The notes: generated by a model from the letters alone, not told the origin. Shown: positions 1-8,375, numbered from the stretch's first letter. The stretch is DNA of 64,000 bases from Brevibacillus panacihumi (GCF_003710985.1 NZ_RHHT01000011.1:1-64000), one strand, 5' to 3'. Program-made: numbers and translations.

Positions 1-258
1 TTGTATGTTCTGACAAGACTTGTGCTCTTTAACAACAAGAAAAGGAATAAACAAGCGAGACATGCGCGGATGAGAGAGATAGCAAAAGCTACAAGAGGAA
101 TTCTTGTGAAGCTTGCCGTACGCGATAACCGAATGCCAAGGAAAGAAGAACATCGGAAAGCCGTATGAGGGAGAACCTCACGTACGGTTTGATGAGGGGG
201 AACTGATAGGAGTAAGGCGACCAAACGGTCGCCAGAAAGCGTCAGTTCTCTACTCTAC
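1..258 (+). mobile_element. 3' end of a group II intron (domains V and VI)
   Basis: Positions 158-190 fold as a group II domain V. The lower stem pairs 158-165 with 183-190 and contains the AGC catalytic triad at 159-161. There is a two-base CG bulge at 181-182 and an upper stem 166-170/176-180. Downstream, a domain VI-like hairpin pairs 200-206 with 242-248 around an inner stem 216-222/227-233. The motif CTACTCTAC at 250-258 looks like the intron 3' terminus. Bases 1-157 would be domain IV or the tail of the intron reverse-transcriptase region; an open frame runs to 168 but I recognise no maturase motif in it. The intron body and 5' end lie outside the window. Confidence 0.8.
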
Positions 259-472
259 ACCCTGAATCACTTCCTCGAAACGGCTGCTTTTGGCCGCGGT
301 TCCGCCTTTGGAGTGGGAGGCGGCCAGGGATGACCCCCAGCAAAGATCCCAACCCGCCGGAGCGTTTTTCTCTTTTTCCTCCCCTCCACTACAGTCTGAT
401 CCACCCCGCCCTTAACAGTGTTTTGAGTCAAGTCATTGTGACCATACTGTTGAAGATGGAGGTGCACCGATC
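259..472. other. Intergenic region after the intron
   Basis: No gene is supported here. A GC-rich imperfect hairpin can form between 292-297 and 320-325. The only useful signal is the GGAGGTG ribosome site at about 458-464 serving the next gene. A 66-codon minus-strand frame crosses this stretch but has low-complexity Pro/Arg/Lys content and no family resemblance. Confidence 0.5.
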
Positions 473-1009
473 ATGTACATACAAGTCACGACGAGCGAAA
501 GTAACCAACAGACAGTAGCAGTGCTAGGCGAATTCCTCTCCGTCCAACAGGAGGGATATTACCTGTTGCCAGGAAGACTCGTCCACGCCTTAAAACCGGA
601 CGATTTGCCAATCGGGATCGGTTTTTCTCTAGCGGATACACTGCCGTCCGGATATGGCTTTTACCGGGAGGATCAGGTTGTTTTCAAGCGCATCGACGAG
701 GAAGCCGAAGCATTTCGCGTGGAAGTTACCTCTACGTACCAAAGATCGGAATGGGACGGCTTGTTTCCTTTGGAGGCGACACTCTTGTCGCGCAAGCAAG
801 CGTTGGAATTGTGGCCGAATTTTCATTCAATCCGCTACGAATCTACGGATGAGCAAGCCAAGATCTGCTATGCCTTTTCGTATCCGACACCGGAAGAATC
901 CGACCTGGAGCAAGTGATGGAAGGGATTTGTGATACGGTATTCGAGGTGGAAGCGAGGGGCAATCTCCAGCTGTGGCATCGATATTCCGGTCCTGCACCA
1001 GAAGGGTAA
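473..1009 (+). CDS. Uncharacterised 178-residue protein
   Basis: I do not recognise a family. The ATG is well supported by a GGAGGTG site about ten bases upstream. The product is acidic, has no signal peptide or membrane segment, and reads like a globular cytoplasmic protein with an alternating hydrophobic pattern suggestive of beta structure (for example QVVFKRIDEEAEAFRVEV at about residues 67-84). It stands alone between the intron end and the FAH-family gene, on the same strand as the latter with a gap of about 90 bases. Codon usage looks like its neighbours. Function unknown. Confidence 0.75.
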   Translation: MYIQVTTSESNQQTVAVLGEFLSVQQEGYYLLPGRLVHALKPDDLPIGIGFSLADTLPSGYGFYREDQVVFKRIDEEAEAFRVEVTSTYQRSEWDGLFPLEATLLSRKQALELWPNFHSIRYESTDEQAKICYAFSYPTPEESDLEQVMEGICDTVFEVEARGNLQLWHRYSGPAPEG

Positions 1010-1100
1010 TCCCCTGTCCCGATCCGCTCACCCATGATATAGTAAAAACAGATCGCACAAGACAAAAGCCGTCATAGCTGTATAGTTAGGAGAGGACAGA

Positions 1101-1727
1101 ATGAAGCAGATTCAAAATATTTTTTGTGTAGGACGCAACTACCGCTTGCATGCAGAAGAGCTTGGCAACGACGTGCCAACATCCCCCATGCTGTTTGACA
1201 AGCCGACACGTTCTTTGGTTGAAGCAGCCGGACAGGTAATTGATTTTCCAGGCAATCGCGGGGAGATCCATTACGAAGCGGAATTGGTAGTACATATCGG
1301 GCGCGCGTACAAGCCGGGGATGACTCTGGACGAGGTCGTGGACGAGATGGCATTGGGAGTCGACCTGACGCTGCGGGATGTGCAAAGCGTCCTGAAAAAG
1401 AACGGTCATCCGTGGCTGTTGGCGAAGGGCTTCAAAAACGCCGCGATTCTGACGCCTTTTCATCCGTTTCCAGGCGAGAGTGCACTGACGCAAACCGACT
1501 TTTCCATGCTGAAAAACGGGGAGCAGGTGCAGCGAGGCAACATCCGGGATGTGATCTTCGACTTGATGACGATCATTCAATATACGACCGAGCATTTCGG
1601 TTTGGATCAAGGGGATATCATCTACACGGGCACACCGGCCGGGGTGGGACCTGTGCACGATGGAGATCAGTTCAGCCTCTTCTGGGGCGAGGAAAAATGG
1701 GGAGAATTTACAGCCCGCCTGCGCTAA
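1101..1727 (+). CDS. Fumarylacetoacetate hydrolase (FAH) family protein
   Basis: A 208-residue member of the FAH superfamily, whose enzymes hydrolyse, decarboxylate or isomerise 2-oxo-acid and acylpyruvate substrates using a divalent metal. The opening residues (CVGRNYRLHAEEL) and the motif EIHYEAELVVHIG at about 53-65 supply the two metal-binding glutamates typical of the family. GVDLTLRDVQ supplies the aspartate, and YTGTPAGVGPV near residue 180 is the conserved C-terminal loop. The length matches the short acylpyruvase-like branch and not full FAH. An AGGAGAGG site precedes the ATG. It is followed by its own terminator, so it is probably monocistronic. The exact substrate cannot be read from sequence. 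Confidence 0.9.
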   Translation: MKQIQNIFCVGRNYRLHAEELGNDVPTSPMLFDKPTRSLVEAAGQVIDFPGNRGEIHYEAELVVHIGRAYKPGMTLDEVVDEMALGVDLTLRDVQSVLKKNGHPWLLAKGFKNAAILTPFHPFPGESALTQTDFSMLKNGEQVQRGNIRDVIFDLMTIIQYTTEHFGLDQGDIIYTGTPAGVGPVHDGDQFSLFWGEEKWGEFTARLR

Positions 1728-1752
1728 ATCCCGCTTGGCTTGTGGCTTTGCG

Positions 1753-1794
1753 AAAACCAGCATCTGTTAGTTCTATGCAGATTCTGGTTTTTTT
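1753..1794 (+). terminator. Rho-independent terminator after the FAH-family gene
   Basis: AAAACCAG-CATCTG pairs with CAGAT-TCTGGTTTT across an 11-base loop and ends in a run of seven T. Confidence 0.85.
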
Positions 1795-2011
1795 CATGTT
1801 CAAATAAAGTGAAAAAAACCATTTTTGCTGAAATGGTACTTTTGGTCTAATGAACAGTTATGGCATACTTTGGGCTGGTTTTTGTTAGTAGTTCCATGAT
1901 CCTAAAACCAATATTGGTAAATTTTACGGTCTTATCCTCCTGTTTCCTTATGCGGTAACCTGTCCATGTACCCCACAGAGGGTTCCACGACATGACAAGG
2001 AGGAAAAGAAA
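1795..2011 (+). other. Leader region of the NlpC/P60 gene
   Basis: AT-rich upstream region. It contains a small hairpin CCATTT/AAATGG at about 1819-1836 and a perfect 12-base palindrome ACCAATATTGGT at 1907-1918 that could be a regulator site. A strong AAGGAGG site sits at about 1998-2004 before the GTG start. I see no match to the c-di-AMP (ydaO) riboswitch, although that class often precedes NlpC/P60 genes. Confidence 0.35.
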
Positions 2012-2926
2012 GTGACGAAACGAGATTGGGTAATGAAGTCAACAGTAGCAGTCATGCTGAGTACGTCCCTGTTAATGGGTGGTCAAGTAGGATACGCGGC
2101 CGCTAGTACACCGAAATCTGTCGATGTGACCGAGATCGCAAAAGATGCGAAACAACTGGTAGGCAAAGCGTATAAATTCCAGGCAGATGGCCCTAACGCT
2201 TTTGGTTCTGCGAATTTGGCGACTTATGTATACAAACAGGCAGGCATCAAAATTGGCAATACCATTTCGGCTTTGTATAAGACGGGCCAGAAGGTTGCGC
2301 AAAAAGATCTGGAAGCTGGCGACCTGGTCTTCTTTGCTTCCAGTGGAAAAGGCAGTCCGAATTTTATGGGGATTTATCTCGGGAATGATCAGTTTGTCTA
2401 CTCTTCGCAAGGTGAGGGTGGAGTTGTACTGAAAAAATTCTCTGATTATGAAAAGAAATTTGTAGGTGCCCGCCGAGTGATTGCGGATGCAAGCAGCGAC
2501 AAGACAAGCGATTCGTCGAATAAATCCGAATCTTCTTCTTCAGCGATTGCCAATAAAGTGATTGCCAATGGCGAGAAGTACATGGGAACGAAGTACAAGT
2601 TTGGCTCCAGCAAAAATACGACCAAAACCTTCGATTGCTCATCGTTTACGCAGCGCGTCTTTAAGGAGGCGGGAATCACGTTGCCGCGCGACTCCCGTCA
2701 ACAATCTACCGTCGGAAAAACGGTCTCCAAAAAGGATTTGCAAAAGGGTGACCTGATCTTTATGAAGTCTTCTGCCAAAAATGCTTCTGACCGGATCACC
2801 CATGTTGCCATCTATGCAGGCGATGGAAAAATCCTGCATACATACGGAAGTCCTGGTGTGACCTATTCCAAATTCTTCGGAACGAATTGGGAAAAACGCG
2901 TGGTCAAAATCAAGCGCGTCATCTAA
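2012..2926 (+). CDS. Secreted tandem NlpC/P60 peptidoglycan hydrolase, first domain inactive
   Basis: A 304-residue exported protein: basic start, hydrophobic stretch at 10-24 and AAA cleavage region near 29-31. Two NlpC/P60 cysteine-peptidase domains follow. The C-terminal one (about 180-304) has the catalytic FDCSSF motif with Cys209, the THVAIYAG histidine motif and a later ILHTYG histidine, so it should cut peptide bonds in cell-wall stem peptides. The N-terminal one (about 40-155) keeps the fold signature (GDLVFF, GIYLG) but has FGSANL where FDCSSF is expected, with Ser66 in place of Cys, and NFMGIY where the His motif is expected. It therefore looks catalytically dead and may bind wall. 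A Ser/Lys-rich linker at about 155-178 joins them. GTG start with an AAGGAGG site. Confidence 0.9.
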   Translation: MTKRDWVMKSTVAVMLSTSLLMGGQVGYAAASTPKSVDVTEIAKDAKQLVGKAYKFQADGPNAFGSANLATYVYKQAGIKIGNTISALYKTGQKVAQKDLEAGDLVFFASSGKGSPNFMGIYLGNDQFVYSSQGEGGVVLKKFSDYEKKFVGARRVIADASSDKTSDSSNKSESSSSAIANKVIANGEKYMGTKYKFGSSKNTTKTFDCSSFTQRVFKEAGITLPRDSRQQSTVGKTVSKKDLQKGDLIFMKSSAKNASDRITHVAIYAGDGKILHTYGSPGVTYSKFFGTNWEKRVVKIKRVI

Positions 2927-2935
2927 GCACCCAGG

Positions 2936-2968
2936 AAAGCTCTCATGTTGCTGCATGAGGGCTTTTCA
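2936..2968 (+). terminator. Terminator after the NlpC/P60 gene
   Basis: AGCTCTCATG pairs with CATGAGGGCT across a six-base loop, followed by a T-rich tract. Confidence 0.8.
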
Positions 2969-3078
2969 TTTTTATTGAACTTTTTCTATATCATTATGAC
3001 GCACTACCATGAATTTAGTTTCACAAAAGCGGCCTGCCATTTGTTGCTATGCGGAAAAAAGCTTGTTTACGAAAAGGA

Positions 3079-3093
3079 TATTTTCCGAAAATG
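3079..3093 (+). promoter_or_regulatory. Candidate CodY box upstream of the acyl-CoA synthetase gene
   Basis: TATTTTCCGAAAATG matches 12 of 15 positions of the CodY consensus AATTTTCWGAAAATT and lies 45 bases before the start codon. CodY represses amino-acid and acyl-CoA metabolism genes when branched-chain amino acids and GTP are plentiful. The match is to a known consensus; binding is inferred. Confidence 0.45.
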
Positions 3094-3137
3094 TCGAATA
3101 TTAATTTCTGTATAGTTAAAAGTTGGAGGTGCATCGT

Positions 3138-4721
3138 TTGGAGCTGAACATGCCAAAGTACTATAATTTTGCAGCACAAGTAGATCAGTATGCGCTGAAC
3201 CATCCTGACAAACGTGCCGTATGGGAACTGGACGAGAGTGGAGCGGAGCAAATCCTCAGCTATGACCAATTGCGTCGTTTTTCCAATCGGATCGCCAATG
3301 GGCTGCAATCTATTGGCATCGGACAGGGAGATAAGGTGATGGTTCTCGTAAAGCGCGGGATTGAAGCGTATGGCTTGTACCTTGCATTATTGAAGCTTGG
3401 TGCCGTCATCTTGCCAGGATCGGAAATGCTTCGCCAAAAGGATATTGAATATCGCATCGATCATGCCCTCGCTTCTGCTGTCATTTGTTTTGACAGCATG
3501 ATGGGGGAAGTGGAGCCGCTGCGAAATCGCTGCAAGACGCTCCGGCATTTTATCACGCTTGGAGATCGGGCAGATGGCTGGATCTCCCTTGATTTGCTGA
3601 TCCAAGACCAGGCTGACGAGTTTACCTGTGTACAAACAAGCTCTGATGATTTGGCCTTTTTGTCCTACACCTCCGGAACGACAGGCGGGCCTAAAGGCGT
3701 CATGCACGTTGCCGGATGGCCATTGGCCCACCTGGCAGTAGCGGCTACGCAGTGGCTGGATGTTCAGGAAAAAGACGTAGTCTGGGCCACAGCGGGTCCA
3801 GGCTGGGCCAAATGGATCTGGAGCCCCTTCGTCTCAACGCTTGGCTTAGGTGCTACAGCATTTGTATACAAGGGCCGATTCAGTGCCGATACCTATCTGT
3901 CCATTCTGTCGAAGTATCCGATCTCCGTCTTGTGCGCTACACCGACCGAGTACAGAATGATGGCAAAAGCTCCAGACCTGGAAAGCTATACATTGCAAGC
4001 CTTGCGCTCCACCTGTTCGGCTGGAGAGCCGTTGAATCGGGAGGTCATCGATACCTTTAGACGGGTCTTCAACTTGACAGTCCGGGATGGATACGGACAG
4101 ACAGAAAACACCTTGCTGGTCGGGACCTTCGTCGGAATGGAGCCGAAGCCGGGCTCGATGGGACGACCATCCCCGGTAGTGCGCGTAGCCATCGTGGACG
4201 AAGAGGGAAGCGAGCTGCCTGTGGGCAAGGTAGGGGATATCGCCATTCATAAAGACATGGTTGCGCTGTTTAAAGGGTATCTGAATGATCCCGACCGGAC
4301 AGCCAAAGCATTCCGCGGGGAGTGGTACGTCACCGGGGACCAAGGGAGAATGGACGATGATGGCTACATTTGGTTTGAAGGCCGGTCGGATGACATCATT
4401 ATCTCGGGAGGCTATACGATTGGTCCTTTTGAGGTGGAGGATGCCTTGGTCAAACACCCTGCTGTCGCCGAGTGCGCCGCGGTCGCAAGCCCTGATCCGG
4501 AGCGCGGGCATGTAGTAAAAGCATTCGTAGTCTTGAAAAAAGGGAATGCCCCTTCTGAATCACTGGCCGAAGAATTGAAAGAGCATGTCAAGAATTTGAC
4601 CGCTCCTTACAAATACCCGCGTAAAATCGAGTTCGTGGAAGAATTGCCGAAAACCACTTCTGGAAAAATCAGGAGAGTGGAACTGCGGCTGCAGGAAAAA
4701 GAACAAATGAATCGTGCGTGA
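3138..4721 (+). CDS. AMP-forming acyl-CoA synthetase (MbcS/YtcI-like)
   Basis: An adenylate-forming enzyme that activates a carboxylic acid with ATP and transfers it to CoA. Diagnostic motifs are the P-loop-like SYTSGTTGGPKGV (about 173-185), the A5-type motif DGYGQTENT, the TGD and GRSDDIIISGG hinge motifs, and the C-terminal PKTTSGKIRR with the catalytic lysine. At 527 residues it is the size of medium- or branched-chain acyl-CoA synthetases, not long-chain ones. I chose the TTG at 3138 because GGAGGTG at 3125-3131 is six bases upstream; the ATG at 3150 is too far away. A CodY-like box upstream would fit a role in branched-chain acid metabolism, but substrate is inferred. Monocistronic. Confidence 0.9.
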   Translation: MELNMPKYYNFAAQVDQYALNHPDKRAVWELDESGAEQILSYDQLRRFSNRIANGLQSIGIGQGDKVMVLVKRGIEAYGLYLALLKLGAVILPGSEMLRQKDIEYRIDHALASAVICFDSMMGEVEPLRNRCKTLRHFITLGDRADGWISLDLLIQDQADEFTCVQTSSDDLAFLSYTSGTTGGPKGVMHVAGWPLAHLAVAATQWLDVQEKDVVWATAGPGWAKWIWSPFVSTLGLGATAFVYKGRFSADTYLSILSKYPISVLCATPTEYRMMAKAPDLESYTLQALRSTCSAGEPLNREVIDTFRRVFNLTVRDGYGQTENTLLVGTFVGMEPKPGSMGRPSPVVRVAIVDEEGSELPVGKVGDIAIHKDMVALFKGYLNDPDRTAKAFRGEWYVTGDQGRMDDDGYIWFEGRSDDIIISGGYTIGPFEVEDALVKHPAVAECAAVASPDPERGHVVKAFVVLKKGNAPSESLAEELKEHVKNLTAPYKYPRKIEFVEELPKTTSGKIRRVELRLQEKEQMNRA

Positions 4722-4729
4722 GCAAAGAA

Positions 4730-4757
4730 CCCGGCTGATCGTCAGCCGGGTATTTTT
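4730..4757. terminator. Terminator between acyl-CoA synthetase and xerS
   Basis: CCCGGCTGA/TCAGCCGGG with a three-base loop, then TATTTTTG. It lies between convergent genes and could serve both, though the T-run favours the plus strand. Confidence 0.9.
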
Positions 4758-4786
4758 GTCGGGCAAGTGGAAAGATAAAAGAACAG

Positions 4787-5899
4787 CTACGTAGTGCGGT
4801 TGACGGCTTTGCTCAAGGCATCCTCCAGCACATGGGCGTACTGCATGGTCGTCTCGATTTTGGAGTGGCCGAGCTGCGCTTGCAGTTGATGAGGATCTGG
4901 ATTGAGCCGAAGAAACTGCGTAGCAAAACTGTGCCGCAGCTTATGTACGGACAAGTCGGGGATGCCAAATGCTTTGGCATATTTTTTTACCAGCTTTTGC
5001 ACAGAGCGCACATCGATGCGGTGCCCCTCGGGTTTTCCCGGCGAGACCGCGAGAAAGACCGCGTCTTCGTGTGCCGGAGGGTGGTAGGAGTCACGTGTTT
5101 GCAGGTATTTTGCCAGATAATCCTTCCCCCAGTCACTGAAGAAGGGGGCGTCTTCCTTTTTTCCTTTGCGCACAAGCTTGATCTGGTTTTTTTCCATGAC
5201 CAGATCCGAAAGATTAAGGCTGACGACCTCAGACACACGAAAGCCGCCTGACAGGATCATCGCGACCAACGCAGTATCCCGGTCTCGATTTTTCAAGTGG
5301 TACTGTTGCTTTTTCAAGGTATCACAGTGGGCGAGGAAGCCCGTATGGACGAAGTCAACGAACTGATAAATTTCTTCATCGATCAAGATTTTTGCCCGGA
5401 TCGCATGGGCGCGTGCCAGCGGAGTCATCTCTGTCATTTCCAGTTCGATTTTTGCCAGCACATTCCGAGTCAGGTAGGATTCACCATGCTCGTCCTCAGC
5501 CAGGGCGGATAAATAATGAAACAACGATTTGAGACTGGAAATTTTCCGGTTGATCGTCCGGTCGCTGTACTCTTTTCGGGAGCTGCGAGTGGGATTGGTC
5601 AACAGAACCGAACGCTCATAGAGATGTGACTCCTGGAGGTACAGAATGTAGCTTTCCACCGTCTCTTTTTTCAGCTGGTTCAAGTCGGATAGCGGCAATT
5701 TCTTCATCTCGGTGGCGGAAGTCAGTCCTTCTGCCATCATCCAGCGAAAGAAAAAGGCGATGTCGCGCAAGTAACCTAGCAGGGTAGAAGGGGAATTTTT
5801 CTTGGTTTTTTTATGTTCAATGAACTTCTCCACGTACCAGGGATATTCGTTTATCGTTTGCAAGAGCTTGCGCGCATCACGCTGTTTCGGTACGGACAT
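4787..5899 (-). CDS. xerS: Site-specific tyrosine recombinase, XerS type
   Basis: A 370-residue tyrosine recombinase. The N-terminal SAM-like DNA-binding half begins with the PWYVEKFI and SPSTLLGYLRD motifs characteristic of XerS, the single-recombinase chromosome-dimer-resolution enzyme first described in lactococci and streptococci. The catalytic half has the full set: Arg in GGFRVSEVV, Lys in RKGKKE, HKLRHSFAT (His and Arg), LGHSKIETT (His) and the nucleophile Tyr in MQYAHV. The frame extends 22 codons upstream, but the ATG at 5899 is preferred because a GGTGGTG site lies just before it and MSVPKQRDARKLL matches the usual protein start. It is divergent from kbl. In streptococci the recombination site sits beside xerS; here that region holds two palindromes. 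Confidence 0.88.
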   Translation of the reverse strand: MSVPKQRDARKLLQTINEYPWYVEKFIEHKKTKKNSPSTLLGYLRDIAFFFRWMMAEGLTSATEMKKLPLSDLNQLKKETVESYILYLQESHLYERSVLLTNPTRSSRKEYSDRTINRKISSLKSLFHYLSALAEDEHGESYLTRNVLAKIELEMTEMTPLARAHAIRAKILIDEEIYQFVDFVHTGFLAHCDTLKKQQYHLKNRDRDTALVAMILSGGFRVSEVVSLNLSDLVMEKNQIKLVRKGKKEDAPFFSDWGKDYLAKYLQTRDSYHPPAHEDAVFLAVSPGKPEGHRIDVRSVQKLVKKYAKAFGIPDLSVHKLRHSFATQFLRLNPDPHQLQAQLGHSKIETTMQYAHVLEDALSKAVNRTT

Positions 5900-5943
5900 A
5901 TCTTTGCACCACCCATCACTCAGATTTCGTAATACGAACATAT

Positions 5944-5972
5944 ATTCTATCAAAAAAAGAAGCAATTGGTAA
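5944..5972 (-). promoter_or_regulatory. Sigma-A-type promoter for xerS
   Basis: On the minus strand TTACCA (5967-5972) and TAGAAT (5944-5949) are separated by exactly 17 bases and point into xerS, about 45 bases upstream of the ATG. Confidence 0.65.
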
Positions 5973-6023
5973 GGGTCTGAGGAGATTTGGCAGATCGGAA
6001 ATGACGAGAAAATTTTTTAATTT

Positions 6024-6046
6024 TATGTCTTTCTCATATGGACATA
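6024..6046. promoter_or_regulatory. Palindrome 1 in the xerS-kbl interval
   Basis: TATGTC and GACATA form an inverted repeat with an 11-base spacer (6030-6040). The same ATGTC-N11-GACAT architecture recurs 88 bases downstream. It could be an operator shared by the divergent genes or a recombination site for XerS; I cannot tell which. Confidence 0.5.
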
Positions 6047-6108
6047 TATAGGAAAAGGTGATACTTTATAATCAATAAAGCCTTGGTATTAAAGAATTTA
6101 TCGTTCTT

Positions 6109-6133
6109 TATAATGTCTATTCCACAAGGACAT
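6109..6133. promoter_or_regulatory. Palindrome 2 overlapping the kbl -10 box
   Basis: ATGTC (6113-6117) and GACAT (6129-6133) are separated by 11 bases, as in palindrome 1. The left arm overlaps a perfect TATAAT at 6109-6114, the likely kbl -10 hexamer, so protein binding here should block transcription of kbl-tdh. No good -35 is visible; TTGGTA at 6083-6088 is 20 bases away. Confidence 0.5.
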
Positions 6134-6173
6134 ATGTACGTAACAAGTGATGAATGGTCGGAGGGATCTACAA

Positions 6174-7367
6174 ATGGCGAGCAAAACCTTGGAGCATTTC
6201 TTGAGCGAAAATCTATCGGATCTCAAAAGCAAGGGTCTCTACAATGTGATCGATCCTTTGCAAAGTGCAAATGGTCCGATGATCACGATCGGTGGAAAAG
6301 AACTGATCAACCTGTCTTCCAACAACTATCTTGGTTTGGCTACGGATCAGCGGCTGATTGATGCTGCAATCGCGGCAGCACAAAAATACGGGGTAGGGGC
6401 AGGCGCTGTCCGTACCATAAACGGTACCCTGGAACTTCACGTAAAGCTGGAGGAGAAGATTGCAAGCTTCAAGCAGACCGAAGCCGCCATCGCGTATCAG
6501 TCCGGTTTCAACTGCAATATGGCAGCGATCTCTGCCGTGATGGACAAAGAAGACGCCATTCTCTCCGATGAATTGAACCATGCTTCGATTATTGACGGCT
6601 GCCGGCTTTCGCGGGCGCAGATCATTCGATACAATCATTCGGACATTGATGACTTGCGCCAGAAGGCCAAGGAAGCAAAGGCGTCCGGAAAATATAAAAA
6701 ACTGATGGTCATCACAGATGGCGTATTCTCAATGGACGGCGACATCGCCAAGCTGCCGGAAATCGTCGAGGTCGCGGAAGAATTCGACCTGATGACATAC
6801 GTCGATGACGCGCACGGCTCCGGGGTATTGGGAAAAGGAGCAGGAACTGTCAAGCATTTTGGTCTCTCTGACAAAGTCGATTTTCAGATCGGCACCTTGT
6901 CCAAAGCGATCGGGGTAGTCGGCGGCTATGTGGCCGGTCGTCAGCAGCTGATCGATTGGCTGAAGGTTCGCAGCCGTCCTTTCCTGTTCTCTACGGCGCT
7001 GACTCCTGCTGATGTGGCGGCCTGCATCACTGCCATCGACATCTTGCAGAACAGCACGGAGCTGCATGACAAACTGTGGGCGAACGGCGATTATTTGAAA
7101 AAAGGACTTAAGGAGCTGGGTTTCGAAATCGGCAACAGCGAAACACCGATCACGCCATGCATCATTGGCGACGAGCAAAAAACACAGGAATTCAGCAAAC
7201 GCCTGTATGAGGAAGGCGTCTATGCAAAGGCGATTGTCTTCCCGACGGTTCCCAAAGGAACAGGTCGTTTGCGGAATATGCCTACGGCGGCTCATACCCG
7301 CGACATGCTGGATCGTGCCCTGTCGATCTACGAAAAAGTAGGGACGGAAATGGGGATTCTGAAATGA
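6174..7367 (+). CDS. kbl: Glycine C-acetyltransferase (2-amino-3-ketobutyrate CoA ligase)
   Basis: A PLP enzyme that splits 2-amino-3-oxobutyrate with CoA into glycine and acetyl-CoA, the second step of threonine breakdown. The 397-residue chain carries the alpha-oxoamine-synthase signature: [11 protein letters not shown], then [14 protein letters not shown] with the PLP lysine at residue 244, the same position as in E. coli Kbl. I chose the ATG at 6174, nine bases after GGAGGG, over the upstream ATG at 6147. It overlaps tdh by ATGA, a translationally coupled pair with a clear pathway partner, which argues against the related BioF (KAPA synthase) assignment. Confidence 0.93.
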   Translation: MASKTLEHFLSENLSDLKSKGLYNVIDPLQSANGPMITIGGKELINLSSNNYLGLATDQRLIDAAIAAAQKYGVGAGAVRTINGTLELHVKLEEKIASFKQTEAAIAYQSGFNCNMAAISAVMDKEDAILSDELNHASIIDGCRLSRAQIIRYNHSDIDDLRQKAKEAKASGKYKKLMVITDGVFSMDGDIAKLPEIVEVAEEFDLMTYVDDAHGSGVLGKGAGTVKHFGLSDKVDFQIGTLSKAIGVVGGYVAGRQQLIDWLKVRSRPFLFSTALTPADVAACITAIDILQNSTELHDKLWANGDYLKKGLKELGFEIGNSETPITPCIIGDEQKTQEFSKRLYEEGVYAKAIVFPTVPKGTGRLRNMPTAAHTRDMLDRALSIYEKVGTEMGILK

Positions 7368-8326
7368 AAAAAATCCTGGTAACCGGTGCATTGGGACAAA
7401 TCGGCTCTGAGCTGGTTATGAGGCTCCGCGAGCTGTACGGTGCCGAAGCTGTCGTCGCGACAGACATTCGCAAGGCAGACAACAGCCCTGTAGTGGAATC
7501 AGGTCCCTTTGAAATCCTCGACGTCACCGATGCGAAGCGTATGCTGGAGCTGGCAAAGTCCCATCAGGCTGATACGATTATGCATCTTGCCGCGCTGCTG
7601 TCGGCGACCGCAGAGGCAAAACCGCTCTTGGCATGGAATCTCAACATGGGCGGACTAGTTAACGCGCTGGAGACGGCACGCGAGCTTTCTTGCCAATTTT
7701 TTACACCTAGCTCGATCGGTGCTTTTGGACCGTCGACACCCAAAATCCAGACGCCGCAAGAAACCATTCAAAGGCCGACAACGATGTATGGCGTCAACAA
7801 GGTGGCGGGAGAGCTTTTGTGCGACTACTATTACCATAAATTCGGCGTAGATACGCGCGGTGTCCGTTTCCCCGGATTGATTTCCTATGTAACACCTCCA
7901 GGGGGCGGTACGACTGACTATGCCGTGGATATCTACTACCAGGCGATTCTGGAAGGCAGCTACACCTCCTACATTGCCAAAGGCACCTACATGGACATGA
8001 TGTACATGCCGGATGCGCTGAACGCCATCATCGACCTGATGGAAGCGGACGGGGCAAGGCTGAAGCATCGCAATGCCTTTAACGTGACAGCGATGAGCAT
8101 TGAGCCGGAGCAGGTGGCAGCCGCAATCCGCAAGCATCTGCCGGACTTTACCTTGTCCTATCAGGTGGATCCCGTGCGTCAAGCGATCGCAGATAGTTGG
8201 CCGGATTCGATCGATGCGTCGGCGGCCAGAGAAGAATGGGGCTTTGCGACGAAATACGATTTGGACAAAATGACAGAAGATATGCTGACCAAATTGAGGG
8301 GGAAGCTGCTTCAAAAGGTGTGCTAA
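7364..8326 (+). CDS. tdh: L-threonine 3-dehydrogenase, short-chain (SDR) type
   Basis: A 320-residue NAD-dependent epimerase/dehydratase-fold protein. It has the Rossmann motif [12 protein letters not shown] at residues 5-16, a DVTD acidic motif, and the SDR catalytic set [10 protein letters not shown] (Ser) with YGVNKVAGE (Tyr-x-x-x-Lys) at about 144-152. This family includes the UDP-galactose-epimerase-like threonine dehydrogenases, unrelated to the zinc Tdh of E. coli. Its start overlaps the kbl stop by four bases, so the two enzymes should be made together to convert threonine through 2-amino-3-oxobutyrate to glycine and acetyl-CoA. It is followed by a terminator, closing a two-gene operon. 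Confidence 0.92.
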   Translation: MKKILVTGALGQIGSELVMRLRELYGAEAVVATDIRKADNSPVVESGPFEILDVTDAKRMLELAKSHQADTIMHLAALLSATAEAKPLLAWNLNMGGLVNALETARELSCQFFTPSSIGAFGPSTPKIQTPQETIQRPTTMYGVNKVAGELLCDYYYHKFGVDTRGVRFPGLISYVTPPGGGTTDYAVDIYYQAILEGSYTSYIAKGTYMDMMYMPDALNAIIDLMEADGARLKHRNAFNVTAMSIEPEQVAAAIRKHLPDFTLSYQVDPVRQAIADSWPDSIDASAAREEWGFATKYDLDKMTEDMLTKLRGKLLQKVC

Positions 8327-8334
8327 AAGGAGAA

Positions 8335-8375
8335 AAAAGCCACGTCTGCAAGTTCATTTGCAGCGTGGCTTTTCT
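8335..8375. terminator. Terminator after kbl-tdh
   Basis: AAGCCACG pairs with CGTGGCTT and an inner CTGCAA/TTGCAG continues the stem. A-rich and T-rich flanks let it work in both directions between convergent genes. Confidence 0.9.

Noticed and set aside
267-467. 66-codon minus-strand frame after the intron
   Set aside because: Low-complexity Pro/Arg/Lys content, no ribosome site, and it overlaps the leader of the next gene; no family resemblance.
1795-2011. c-di-AMP (ydaO) riboswitch before the NlpC/P60 gene
   Set aside because: The class is often found before such genes, but none of its conserved core could be recognised here.
6174-7367. BioF (KAPA synthase) in place of Kbl
   Set aside because: The families are similar, but the overlap with a threonine dehydrogenase gene and lack of biotin genes favour Kbl.
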